Positions 17,209 to 25,855 of a stretch of 64,000 nucleotides of DNA are shown piece by piece (positions within the stretch are counted from its first letter, which is position 1; each line of letters begins with the position of its first letter). Position numbers and translations under genes: made by a program. The notes beneath the pieces were generated by a model. The model saw nothing but the letters and a program-made list of their open reading frames with translations. It did not search any database and had not been told where the DNA came from. The DNA comes from Zhuqueibacter pondensis (GTDB lineage Bacteria; Zhuqueibacterota; Zhuqueibacteria; Zhuqueibacterales; Zhuqueibacteraceae): NCBI GenBank assembly GCA_034505955.1, contig JAPDQK010000003.1, positions 62,001-126,000 on the forward strand, given 5' to 3'.

Positions 17209-18045
17209 ATGAATCTTGTTCTGGCACACGGTTTTTTGGGTTTCCAGAAACTCTTTGGCATCGAATATTTCAGAAACCTCAAGCAACATCTCGAAGCGCA
17301 TTTCCCGGTTAAAATCCTGGTGACCAAAGTCGATCCGGACGATGGCATCGAAGTGCGCGGCGGGCAGTTGCGCCACCAAATCCTGGTGGCGCTCGGCGAG
17401 TTGCCGCCCGAGACGGAAGATGAGCGGGGCATTGCCAATACGCTCGATCCTTCGCAAAAAACGCACATCATTGGTCACAGCATGGGCGGCCTGGATGCTC
17501 GATTCGTTCTTTCTCCGGCCAGTCCAGACCACATTGCGACTCGTGTGGCCTCGCTGACCACGATTTCCACTCCACATCGAGGCTCACCCATTGCGGACTT
17601 GATCGTTTCCAAATTGGACGGGAAAGGACTTTCTGTTTGTGACCACTGGCTTGAAAGACGGCTTCGCAAAATCATCACGGCGCTTGGCATTTCGCTCCAT
17701 GGATTGCAGGATTTGACCGCAGACGCTTGCGCTGAATTCAATCGGCACTGTAGCGATCATCCCGACGTGCGTTATTTTTCCGTTGCCGGCAGAGGTCGCG
17801 CTGCAGGCCGGCCAACAGCCAAGATCCTGCATCCCGCTTACAAATATATCAAGAAGAAAACCGGTGAAGAAAACGATGGATTGGTTACCGTCGCTTCTGC
17901 CCAATGGGGCACGTTTGATTCCGACCTCTGGCCGGCGGATCATGCGGATGAGATCGGACATGATCTCGACCGAATCGGACAATCCGGTCAATTCGATCAT
18001 CTTGCGAAATTTCGGGAGTTGGTGACGAGATTACAGAAAATTTGA
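17209..18045 (+). CDS. Alpha/beta-hydrolase lipase
   Basis: 278 residues. Lipase of the family I-like alpha/beta-hydrolase type: VLAHGFLGF (oxyanion HG, residues 5-13), nucleophile elbow GHSMGG (Ser91), STPHRGSP after it, ENDGLVTVAS with the likely acid Asp223, and a DHADEIGHDLD stretch with the likely catalytic His245. These match triacylglycerol lipases such as those of Burkholderia/Pseudomonas, but no signal peptide or calcium site is evident, so it may be cytoplasmic. GAAGGA precedes ATG 17209. It converges on rsmE. Substrate specificity is unknown. Confidence 0.85.
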   Translation: MNLVLAHGFLGFQKLFGIEYFRNLKQHLEAHFPVKILVTKVDPDDGIEVRGGQLRHQILVALGELPPETEDERGIANTLDPSQKTHIIGHSMGGLDARFVLSPASPDHIATRVASLTTISTPHRGSPIADLIVSKLDGKGLSVCDHWLERRLRKIITALGISLHGLQDLTADACAEFNRHCSDHPDVRYFSVAGRGRAAGRPTAKILHPAYKYIKKKTGEENDGLVTVASAQWGTFDSDLWPADHADEIGHDLDRIGQSGQFDHLAKFRELVTRLQKI

Positions 18046-18131
18046 AAAAAGTTTCAGCAGCCATCACCAAGATACACGGGCGCCTCAAAAAGCCCTCCTC
18101 CTTTGGCAAGCTCCGCTACATGGAATGTCTT

Positions 18132-18911
18132 TCAACTCAGTTCCCCGAACGTTGCCAGAATCTTCATTGCCGCCACCAAGCCGGCGGTTTCCGCGCGCAA
18201 GCGACGCGGGCCCAATCCCCAAAAGGTAATTCCGGCATCGCGGGCAATTTGCAATTCGCTGTCGGAAAAACCGCCTTCCGGCCCGATCATCACCAACCCT
18301 ATGCGAGGTTTGAGCGGCCGGCTTGCCAATTGCATGAGCGGATCACCGCTTCCCTCATGCGCCAACAACACAAAGTCAAACTCGCGCAAGCGCCCGGAAT
18401 GTCCTGCAGAAAAAGCCGCCGGCAGCGAAGAAGCCCGGCGGCAAAGCGCGCCAAACATCACCGGCTCGCTGACGGTTGGACAAACCGAACGGCAACTCTG
18501 TTTCATCGCCGCCAAAGCGAGTCGGTGCCAGCGCTCGGCTTTCGCAGGGCTGGGCCTCGCTTCGCTGCGCTCGCAAAGTAATGGGATAAATGCCGACACG
18601 CCGATCTCAGTGGCTTTTTCGATCAGCCAATCGAAACGATGACCTTTCAACACCGCCTGCGCCAAGGTAAGATGAACAAAAGGCTCGCCGAGACGCCGGT
18701 TTTTTTTAATGATGCGCAGCCGGGTTACGGTACGGCCGATTTCGATGATTTCGCATTCGGCAGCCAAACCCGCACCATCCACCACGGTAACGCGATCACC
18801 AACTTGGTGATGCAAGACGCGCGCAAGATGTACATGCTCATCGCCACCAAGCGTTATCATCCCGGTGGTAAAATCATCAGACGGGCTGTAAAAAAATTCA
18901 CGACGCGACAT
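18132..18911 (-). CDS. rsmE: 16S rRNA (uracil-1498-N3)-methyltransferase RsmE
   Basis: 259 residues. Methylates N3 of U1498 in 16S rRNA using SAM (family knowledge). It has an N-terminal PUA-like domain (about 1-70: HLARVLHHQVGD) and a C-terminal SPOUT knot with IGPEGGFSDSEL and LGPRRLRAETAGL, the SAM-binding trefoil signature. Other conserved parts: AQAVLKGHRFDWLIEKATEI and CERSEAR. Length is as expected. It lies 86 bp from the convergent lipase gene; element E1 lies upstream, between rsmE and the Omp85 gene. Confidence 0.93.
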   Translation of the reverse strand: MSRREFFYSPSDDFTTGMITLGGDEHVHLARVLHHQVGDRVTVVDGAGLAAECEIIEIGRTVTRLRIIKKNRRLGEPFVHLTLAQAVLKGHRFDWLIEKATEIGVSAFIPLLCERSEARPSPAKAERWHRLALAAMKQSCRSVCPTVSEPVMFGALCRRASSLPAAFSAGHSGRLREFDFVLLAHEGSGDPLMQLASRPLKPRIGLVMIGPEGGFSDSELQIARDAGITFWGLGPRRLRAETAGLVAAMKILATFGELS

Positions 18912-18973
18912 TTCCGTGAGTAGTTAACCTTTTCCCCTCGGCACCCAACCGTGCCGGGCGATGGATCATCAGT

Positions 18974-19063
18974 TTAACCCCGATAATTCACATGGTGCGT
19001 AAATCGACAGCACTCTGCTGTTGGCTTGAGCCTGAAAATATGCCTCATGAATTATCGGGGTTA
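18974..19063. repeat. Palindromic element E1 (17-bp perfect terminal repeats)
   Basis: Ends 18974-18990 (TTAACCCCGATAATTCA) and 19047-19063 are perfect inverted repeats. The interior holds GGTGCGTAAATCGAC, a small central hairpin (CAGCA/TGCTG, 19008-19020), then GAGCCTGAAAATATG. A second copy is at 25536-25646 in reverse orientation. The last three bases on the minus strand form the TAA stop of the Omp85 gene. Confidence 0.7.
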
Positions 19064-20404
19064 AAATGCCACTCCGATATCCGCAATGCGCTCGACATGA
19101 CCATGCTCATCGAAACCCAGTTCCAGCCGCAAAAGATAAATGTATGGCAGATGGATGTGCAGACCGGCACCAAACCCGCGCAAGCCATTGGAAAAATCCG
19201 GATGCCGGCCTTGAAACCACGTTTGACCGTAGTCGGCAAAAATGCCGGCGCTGATGCCGAATTTCATATTTTGCATGTACGCCGCAAACATCGGAACATC
19301 ACTGAGGCTGAAGTAGCGCCACGGCAATATCGGGAAACGCAGCTCGACGCTCGCCATCGCGAGATTCTCGCCTTCTCGGCGTTGATAGAAATTCCCCCGC
19401 ACGCGATTGGCATAACCCAGAAAAACCCGGTCGTAGAGCGGAATCGGGTCATGTGACAAATCGGTCATAACGCGGCCGCCCAGGGACAGACCACGATAAA
19501 TTTTTTGATAACCGCGCAGATCGGCGCCATAGCGTAAATAATGAATGTAGTTGCTGGTGAAACCGTTGCGTCGCGCCCACAATTTCACCAGCACGCCGGA
19601 ACGGGGATATTCAAAAAGGTCACGCTTGTCAAAAGTGAAAACCACACCCAAACTCGGCAACCGGTCGTGACCCGAGGGATCAAGTGTCTTGCCGGATACC
19701 GGCGGATCATATTTCAACTCAGTATAGCCAAAACTCAAGCTGAGATATGTGAACAGATTGAAGCGGCGGCCGATGCTCCAATAACCACCGAGGTATTTCT
19801 CGTTGACATCTTTCATGCTGCTCTCCAAACTGCGGCTCGCGACTCGCTGCGCAAAGAAACGCAAGCTCGTGAGCAGTTGCGCCGGCCCGAACAGCCACGG
19901 ATTGGAATAATCAACCTGAAGGGCGGGATTATAACCGGCCCAGCCGGAAACCGCCAAAATTTCGCTGCGGCCACGAAAATTCGTATGCACCACGCCCGCG
20001 CCAAACGAGATTTTGCTCCAATCCCGGTCAGTGATAAAAAAAATCGGAAACGGGAGAAAATACAGCCGCTCCGTGACGCCAACGAGAATATGCAGACCTT
20101 CCGGTCTTTGCAGCGAATCGATCTCGACGCGATTGAACAATCCGAGATTGAGGATGCGCTTTTGATCCGCTTGCAGTGTTTCAATGTCGAGCGTGTCGCC
20201 CACCTGCGTTTTCATCTCACGTAGAATAATCGGGGTCTTGGTGTGACGATTGCCCGTGACCAGAATCCGGACGATGGGAAGAGCAGGGATCTTTTCCCGG
20301 ACCGAAACGGATTGCTCCCTCAAGGTGTCGGCCTGCGCCCGTGCTCCCGTCACCGTGCCACATAATAACAAACCAATAATCAGAAGATGAAAGCACATGT
20401 TCAT
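19061..20404 (-). CDS. Short Omp85/BamA-like outer-membrane protein with one POTRA
   Basis: 447 residues. Signal peptide (about 1-24), one POTRA-like domain (about 42-112: VRILVTGNRHTKTPIILREM, LDIETLQADQKRILNLGLFNRVEI), then a 16-strand Omp85-type barrel with a VRGNFYQRREGE segment (cf. the L6 VRGF/Y signature) and SVELRFPILPW near the end; the last residue is Phe. Canonical BamA carries several POTRAs, so this is a reduced family member, perhaps for a specific substrate. It starts 9 bp after the stop of a POTRA-less barrel gene, suggesting co-translation. The C-terminal stop is provided by element E1. Confidence 0.82.
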   Translation of the reverse strand: MNMCFHLLIIGLLLCGTVTGARAQADTLREQSVSVREKIPALPIVRILVTGNRHTKTPIILREMKTQVGDTLDIETLQADQKRILNLGLFNRVEIDSLQRPEGLHILVGVTERLYFLPFPIFFITDRDWSKISFGAGVVHTNFRGRSEILAVSGWAGYNPALQVDYSNPWLFGPAQLLTSLRFFAQRVASRSLESSMKDVNEKYLGGYWSIGRRFNLFTYLSLSFGYTELKYDPPVSGKTLDPSGHDRLPSLGVVFTFDKRDLFEYPRSGVLVKLWARRNGFTSNYIHYLRYGADLRGYQKIYRGLSLGGRVMTDLSHDPIPLYDRVFLGYANRVRGNFYQRREGENLAMASVELRFPILPWRYFSLSDVPMFAAYMQNMKFGISAGIFADYGQTWFQGRHPDFSNGLRGFGAGLHIHLPYIYLLRLELGFDEHGHVERIADIGVAF

Positions 20405-20413
20405 AGCATTCGG

Positions 20414-21661
20414 CTAAAATTTGTCCAGAATACGAAAGGTCACCCGCCAGTCGTCCCGGCCCCGATCAGTGCGCTTGGCGAAATCAACGCGCAACAGCCC
20501 GTCGCTCACGAGCAGAGCAAGGCCGACATCACTGCGCAGATCGCGTAAATTGAAACTGCCAAAGTCAAAAATACCGGCATTTTTATCATCCGAATCGGCG
20601 ATCCAGGCATAGCCGGTTTCAGCAAACAGACCGATGGAGATGATTTCCCAGAAGGGAAGATAACGCAGCGGCAGCTTGCGCAACAAACCGTCGAAGGCCG
20701 ATTGCCCGATGACATAGGTGGTGTTGGCATACAACAAACGATTACCGACAAACTCCTTTTCGCGATAGCCGCGCAAACTGCTGAGACCGCCCAGCGTCAG
20801 CAGATGCTGGTAAGCAAAACTGCCTGAACGTGTACCGAACATCACTTTTGCCAACAATTTTTGATCGCTCAATGTGGGTTGATAACGCTTCACCGTCAGG
20901 AACATGCCGTTGGTCTCGAAATCGTTGCCCGTGCGCTCAACATAACTTTCCGCCTGCCAACCCACATTGGGAAAAACCGGATTGTCACGCCAATCGAAAG
21001 CGGCAATCAGTCGCACCGCCACTTCCCGGCCTGCCTCGAGACCGAAAGCATGAAAACTTGACGGCCGGGGATTGCCGGGATAATCCTTGCCGCCGCCAAA
21101 CAGACTCCAATCCGAATTACGCTGCAGGGTCTCGTAACGGTGCGCCCCGACTTCTGCACGCAAGGTGTGAATCTGCGCAAGCTGATAATCGAGAAACACG
21201 CGGCCACCTTTTTTGCTGAAGAAATCCATAAAATCCTCGTGCAGAAAGATGCCGGCCAGCGAATTCTCCAATTCGCTGACGATCCAACGATCGTTGGTGT
21301 CTACTTTATAAAAATATTCCGCACCGATGGTGAGACGGTTGGGAATGGAAAAATCTTTCTGCAACCCGGTATTCCAGCGCGGGCGTTTTTTCTTTTCGTT
21401 TTTGAAGCCATAACCAAGGTCGCCGTAAAGTGTTATCAGCGAGGCTGTACCGGGCTGTTTGGAAAGGCGCGGCTGAAGTCGCATGCCCAAGTTTAGGTAC
21501 AATGCTTCGACGCGATTGAAATGGGAATTGGTATATAACGTAAAAGTTTTGGACGGTTCAAACGCGAGGTCGTTTGAGACCCGGTCAATTTTGAATTGTG
21601 CCGGTGACGCAGTAACGAGCAAAAACAATAAACCGGCTGAAAAAACCAATTTTCTCAGCAT
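20414..21661 (-). CDS. Omp85/surface-antigen-like beta-barrel protein lacking POTRA
   Basis: 415 residues. Signal peptide (MLRKLVFSAGLLFLLVTASP) directly followed by barrel strands; no POTRA is visible. Omp85-type features: LGGLSSLRGYREKEFVGN (the LRGY L6-type motif), ending VTFRILDKF with a terminal Phe. AAGGAG lies 9 nt before ATG 21661. The gene just downstream encodes a one-POTRA Omp85, so the two may form a pair. The function could be protein or lipid insertion, but a simple porin-like role is not excluded. Confidence 0.75.
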   Translation of the reverse strand: MLRKLVFSAGLLFLLVTASPAQFKIDRVSNDLAFEPSKTFTLYTNSHFNRVEALYLNLGMRLQPRLSKQPGTASLITLYGDLGYGFKNEKKKRPRWNTGLQKDFSIPNRLTIGAEYFYKVDTNDRWIVSELENSLAGIFLHEDFMDFFSKKGGRVFLDYQLAQIHTLRAEVGAHRYETLQRNSDWSLFGGGKDYPGNPRPSSFHAFGLEAGREVAVRLIAAFDWRDNPVFPNVGWQAESYVERTGNDFETNGMFLTVKRYQPTLSDQKLLAKVMFGTRSGSFAYQHLLTLGGLSSLRGYREKEFVGNRLLYANTTYVIGQSAFDGLLRKLPLRYLPFWEIISIGLFAETGYAWIADSDDKNAGIFDFGSFNLRDLRSDVGLALLVSDGLLRVDFAKRTDRGRDDWRVTFRILDKF

Positions 21662-21820
21662 GCCATGTACTCCTTTTGATCCAGGATCATTTCGTTCCGG
21701 AAGTGGTCAAACCGCCAAAACCTCCACCGGTCTCGGGACTTCAAGAATTATCGAACAAACAAAGTTAAAAAAACTTCAGTGCATAAGCAAGAAATCTTTT
21801 ACTGTCGCAACATTTCGTGC

Positions 21821-21849
21821 TTGACTTTTTGGCAAAATTCATCTACAAT
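21821..21849 (+). promoter_or_regulatory. Sigma-70-type promoter for the HerA-like gene
   Basis: TTGACT (21821-21826), 17-nt spacer, TACAAT (21844-21849), about 80 nt upstream of ATG 21928. Confidence 0.7.
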
Positions 21850-21927
21850 ATTCACACAGAAAAAAGTGTCTTCTGTTCACAATGGTGAAATTGAGCTTGG
21901 TCAACGATAAAAATAGGAGAGCGCAAC

Positions 21928-23466
21928 ATGAACTCCCAATTTACCCAGTTCATGGCCGGTCAATATGGCTGGTCCGAGCCGTCGGTGGAACTGGGGCGCG
22001 CAGCTTACCCGCTTGAAGCCGGCCAGCAGCAGAAGCTTGCGGAAGTGCAGGTGCGTTTACCGCTGGCATTGGGCAACCGGCACGGCCTGATCGCCGGCGC
22101 CACCGGCACCGGTAAAACCCGCACGTTACAGGGAATGGCAGAACAACTCTCACTCAATGGCGTGCCGGTCTTTCTCGCCGACATCAAAGGCGATCTGAGC
22201 GGATTGGTACAGCCCGGAGTGATGAATCCCAAATTGCAGGACCGTTGCACCAAGCTGGGCATCACCTTTCAGGGCCGGGGCTTTCCGGTGGAATATCTCA
22301 GCCTGACCGGAACGAATGGTGTGCCGGTGCGGGCAACGGTGAGTTCCTTCGGCCCGCTGCTGCTCTCAAAAGTGCTCGGCCTGAATGAGACCCAACAGAG
22401 CGCGTTGACCATGGTGTTCAAATTCTGCGACGACCGGCATTTGCCACTTCTGGATTTCAGCGATCTGCGCGCCGTGCTCACGTATTTGACCGGCGACGGT
22501 GCCGCGGAATTGAGAACTTATGGCGGACTTTCAACGACTTCGGTTGGTGTTTTGCTGCGGAAGATGGTGGAGTTGGAGACGCAGGGCGGCGACAAGTTCT
22601 TCGGTGAGCCGGAATTTGATACGGATGATTTGCTGCGCACGGCGCCGGATGGCCGTGGTGTGATCAGCGTTTTGGAAATTTCGGATTTGCAGGACCGCCC
22701 GATGTTATTCAGCACCTTCATGATGTGGTTGCTGGCCACGCTGTATCGTGATCTTCCCGAGCGGGGCGATGTGGAAAAGCCGATCCTGGCTTTCTTTTTT
22801 GATGAGGCACATTTTCTTTTTGACCAGGCCAGCAAGGCTTTCCTGGAACAACTCGAACAAGTCGTGCGTCTCATCCGCTCCAAGGGCGTTGGCGTTTATT
22901 TTATCACCCAAACACCGAAGGATCTTGATCCGGATGTGTTGGCGCAGCTCGGCCATCGCGTGCAACACGCGTTGCGCGCCTTTACGCCCAATGACGAAAA
23001 AGCACTAAAAGCAACGGTCAACACCTTTCCCAGAAGTCAGTTTTATGATCTCGAAGAGACGTTAACCTCGCTCGGCATCGGCGAGGCGTTGATCACCGTA
23101 CTCAATCCGCGCGGCGTGCCCACCTCGCCGGTGGTCACTGTCATGCGACCACCACAATCCCTGATGGGCCCGGCCCCCCAGGAAATCCTGGACAAGATCA
23201 TTCACGACTCGCCACTGTACAAAAAATACCGCACGCAGATTGATCGCGAAAGCGCACGTGAGTTATTGGCAAGAAAGATGGCCGACTTGCCTGATGACGA
23301 ACCCATCGAGAGACGAAAACCCGAAAAAGAAGAGGGCGTGCTCGGCAAAGTGGCTGGAGTTTTGAATTCGCCGCTTGGAAAAGCCATCGGCAAAGAAGTG
23401 GTGCGTGGTGTTTTTGGATTGTTGGGTGCGACACCGAAAAGAAGAACGCGGCGCGGTCTGTGGTGA
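21928..23466 (+). CDS. HerA-like ATPase of the DUF853 (YjgR) family
   Basis: 512 residues. Walker A GATGTGKT (57-64), Walker B ILAFFFDEAHFLFD (about 288-301), the conserved VFLADIKGDLSGL after Walker A, and FITQTPKDLDPDVLAQLGHR typical of DUF853/YjgR, a HerA-FtsK superfamily branch. The C-terminal tail (about 450-512) is charged with a Gly-rich helix (KAIGKEVVRGVFGLLG) and an Arg-rich end. Members are predicted DNA-translocating ATPases of unknown role; no NurA nuclease neighbour is seen. AGGAG precedes ATG 21928. Confidence 0.88.
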   Translation: MNSQFTQFMAGQYGWSEPSVELGRAAYPLEAGQQQKLAEVQVRLPLALGNRHGLIAGATGTGKTRTLQGMAEQLSLNGVPVFLADIKGDLSGLVQPGVMNPKLQDRCTKLGITFQGRGFPVEYLSLTGTNGVPVRATVSSFGPLLLSKVLGLNETQQSALTMVFKFCDDRHLPLLDFSDLRAVLTYLTGDGAAELRTYGGLSTTSVGVLLRKMVELETQGGDKFFGEPEFDTDDLLRTAPDGRGVISVLEISDLQDRPMLFSTFMMWLLATLYRDLPERGDVEKPILAFFFDEAHFLFDQASKAFLEQLEQVVRLIRSKGVGVYFITQTPKDLDPDVLAQLGHRVQHALRAFTPNDEKALKATVNTFPRSQFYDLEETLTSLGIGEALITVLNPRGVPTSPVVTVMRPPQSLMGPAPQEILDKIIHDSPLYKKYRTQIDRESARELLARKMADLPDDEPIERRKPEKEEGVLGKVAGVLNSPLGKAIGKEVVRGVFGLLGATPKRRTRRGLW

Positions 23467-23550
23467 TGCTACAGTAAGAATGTCAGATCACGAAATCGCG
23501 ATTGCGCAATAGATGCAGATTTACTCCGGCAGATATGGGGATAAATCCAA

Positions 23551-24369
23551 TTATTCCTTCAAGCCGGAGGCCATGATGCCACCGATGTAATATTTCTGCA
23601 GTGCAAGAAACACGATCATCACCGGCAGGATGGTAATGACGGAGCCGGCCATCATCAGCTCGGTGTCCTGCACGTGCTCGCCGGTGAGATTGGCCAGCGC
23701 CACCGGCAGGGTGTACATCGAATCGTCGGTCATCACGATCAATGGCCACAGAAAATCATTCCACGTCCCCATGAACGTGAAGATCGCCAGCGTGATGAGA
23801 ATGGGTTTGCACAGCGGGAGAATGACCGACCAGTAAATGCGAAAATCGCTCGAGCCGTCCATGCGCGCGGCTTCGATAAAACTGTCCGGAATGGAAAGCG
23901 CGAACTGGCGAATCAGAAAAATGCCGTAGATGGTGGCCATTCCCGTCACAATCACGCCCAGATAGGTGTTGATCAGTCCCACTTTGTTCAGCATGAGAAA
24001 CAGCGGCAGCGTCGTCACCTGCGCCGGAATCACCATCTCCGACACAAGAAAGCGAAACAGCCGGTCTCTTCCCGGAAAACGATGCTTGGCGAAAGCATAT
24101 CCCGCCATCGAATTGAAAAACAGCGAAATCAACGTCACGCTGACACTGATGATCAGGCTGTTCACGAGATAACGCCAGAGCTGCAGCCGGGTGAAAAGCG
24201 TAAAATAATGGTCGTAGGTGATCCGTGTTGGCAGCAGTTTGGGTGGAAACGTGCTGGCTTCACCTGCCGGCATAAAAGAAGCAGAGACCATCCACACTGC
24301 CGGCGCCAGCGTCACTACCGCAATGATGATCGCGATGCTGAGAATTAAAATTTTACCAAAACGGTTCAT
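23551..24369 (-). CDS. ABC sugar transporter permease, MalG type
   Basis: About 272 residues. Inner-membrane permease with six predicted helices; the EAA loop is IEAARMDGSSDFRIYWSVILP and the end IGGIMASGLKE is typical of MalG/carbohydrate permeases (CUT1). I chose ATG 24369 because MNRFGKILILSIAIII begins the first helix and GAGGTG is well spaced. The longer frame to 24528 covers a repeat (24423-24510) and is not protein-like. Last gene of the importer set with 24529-25464 and 25856-27150. No ATP-binding subunit is nearby. Confidence 0.88.
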   Translation of the reverse strand: MNRFGKILILSIAIIIAVVTLAPAVWMVSASFMPAGEASTFPPKLLPTRITYDHYFTLFTRLQLWRYLVNSLIISVSVTLISLFFNSMAGYAFAKHRFPGRDRLFRFLVSEMVIPAQVTTLPLFLMLNKVGLINTYLGVIVTGMATIYGIFLIRQFALSIPDSFIEAARMDGSSDFRIYWSVILPLCKPILITLAIFTFMGTWNDFLWPLIVMTDDSMYTLPVALANLTGEHVQDTELMMAGSVITILPVMIVFLALQKYYIGGIMASGLKE

Positions 24370-24422
24370 CACAACACACCTCGAAAAAACTGCCATTCCG
24401 CTGACGGGACGAAGATTTTTTG

Positions 24423-24510
24423 CACCACAAAGAGCAAAAGAAAAACCTCTACGGCTATGACCAATTAAGCTTTGTGTCCCTGCGGGCGTAGCCTTTGTGC
24501 CTTTGTGGTG
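24423..24510. repeat. Palindromic repeat C between permease genes
   Basis: Ends CACCACAAAG (24423-24432) and CTTTGTGGTG (24501-24510) are perfect 10-bp inverted repeats. The interior holds the CCCTGCGGGCGTAGCC core also seen in families A and B. It lies between the two permease genes and could affect their relative expression. Confidence 0.55.
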
Positions 24511-24528
24511 AGGTAAGGGCGACGACAT

Positions 24529-25464
24529 CTATGCCCGTTTTTGTAATCTGGACTGAATCAACGATCCCAGCAGAATCACACCGAAAAGCACGAACGCAAT
24601 CGCCGCGGAATAACCCAAATTCCACCAGCGAAAGCCCTGCTGGTACATGAGCAGCACGACGCTGAGCGTGCTGTTGACCGGCCCGCCCTGGGTCATGACG
24701 TATGGCTCGGTGAACAGTTGGAAGTTGCCGATCATTGCGATGATGCTGACAAAGACCGTGGTTGGTGCCAGCATCGGCAGCGTGATGCTTTTGAACTGCT
24801 GCCAGGCATTGGCGCCATCCAGGCGGGCGGATTCATAAAGTTGCTCGGGAATATTTTGCAAACCGGCAATGAAGATGATCATGTTGTAGCCAAAACTTTT
24901 CCAAACCGACATGAGGATGATCGCGGGCATGGCCCACTTCGGATCGCCCAACCAGTCTATGGGATCAATTCCGAATAAGCCGAGCGCATAATTCAACAAA
25001 CCAAAACGGGGATGGTACAGGAAGCGCCAGACCACGGCAACGGCCACGAGGGTGGTGACCACCGGCGCAAAGTACACCGTGCGGAAGAAACTTTTGAAGC
25101 GGACGAACTTGGAATTGATCAACAGCGCCGTGCCCAGCGAGGCGGCAATCGCCAGCGGCCCACCCACCAACACATAATAGAAAGTGTTGGCCATCGCCTT
25201 CCAAAACAGCGGGTCGTTGAGAAGCTGGAGATAATTTCTCAAGCCGACGAAGCGCGCGTATTGAAAATTGCTCAGTGCGTAGATGTCGAAATCGGTGAAA
25301 CTCAAAAGGAACGCCGCAATCGCCGGCACGAAGAAAAAAACAAAAATCGGTATGAGCGCCGGTGCCAGAAAAAAATACGCCGCGCGCCGCAGACTTTTGA
25401 TCTCGACGCTGAGCGCGCGCGGTTGATGATTATCATTCGTTCTTCGACGAACCAACTTTCTCAT
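24529..25464 (-). CDS. ABC sugar transporter permease, MalF type
   Basis: 311 residues. CUT1-type permease: N-terminal helix after LRRAAYFFLAPALIPIFVF, SFTDFDIY, NTFYYVLVGGPLAIAASLG, and the EAA loop YESARLDGANAWQQFKSITL for docking of the ATPase; then LMYQQGFRWWNLGYSAAIAF. ATG 25464 is preceded by AGAGGA. Partner of the MalG-type permease and of the binding protein at 25856-27150. The sugar imported is unknown; neighbours suggest oligosaccharides from beta-glucan. Confidence 0.9.
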   Translation of the reverse strand: MRKLVRRRTNDNHQPRALSVEIKSLRRAAYFFLAPALIPIFVFFFVPAIAAFLLSFTDFDIYALSNFQYARFVGLRNYLQLLNDPLFWKAMANTFYYVLVGGPLAIAASLGTALLINSKFVRFKSFFRTVYFAPVVTTLVAVAVVWRFLYHPRFGLLNYALGLFGIDPIDWLGDPKWAMPAIILMSVWKSFGYNMIIFIAGLQNIPEQLYESARLDGANAWQQFKSITLPMLAPTTVFVSIIAMIGNFQLFTEPYVMTQGGPVNSTLSVVLLMYQQGFRWWNLGYSAAIAFVLFGVILLGSLIQSRLQKRA

Positions 25465-25855
25465 GTCCTCTGGAACAAATTTTGTGGCTATTCGGGGAGT
25501 ATTGTTGAAAGCCAGGAAACCAAGGCAAAACTATTGACCCCGATGATTCATGAGCCATATTTTCAGGCTCGATCCAGTCCCGTGAGATAATAACTGTCAC
25601 AGTATCTCACGGGGTCGATTTACGCACCGCGTGAATTATCGGGGTAAAGGGCAAAACGATTGTTCTAAAAGCGTTAATCGTTTTGCTCCAAATGGTTTTG
25701 CACTCTAAAAAGACCTGTATAGTATCAAAGTTTTTTGAATACGGACTGCGTCCGCAGGATGACTCGGATATGACGGATTTTCACTGATTGGTATTTACTT
25801 TATCTGCGACAATTTGTCCAATCCGTGCAATCCGTGTTCAAAAAATAATTGGTGT
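25465..25855. repeat. Intergenic region with nested elements D2 and E2
   Basis: No gene. GGCAAAACTATT (25524-25535) and the inverse AATGGTTTTGC (25691-25701) bracket element E2 (25536-25646), whose ends are CCCCGATGATTCA and TGAATTATCGGGG. E2 has a perfect 11-bp central hairpin (25579-25589 / 25613-25623). A further pair GGCAAAACGATT (25650-25661) and AATCGTTTTGC (25676-25686) sits at the right side. The gap splits the binding-protein gene from the permeases. Confidence 0.6.
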
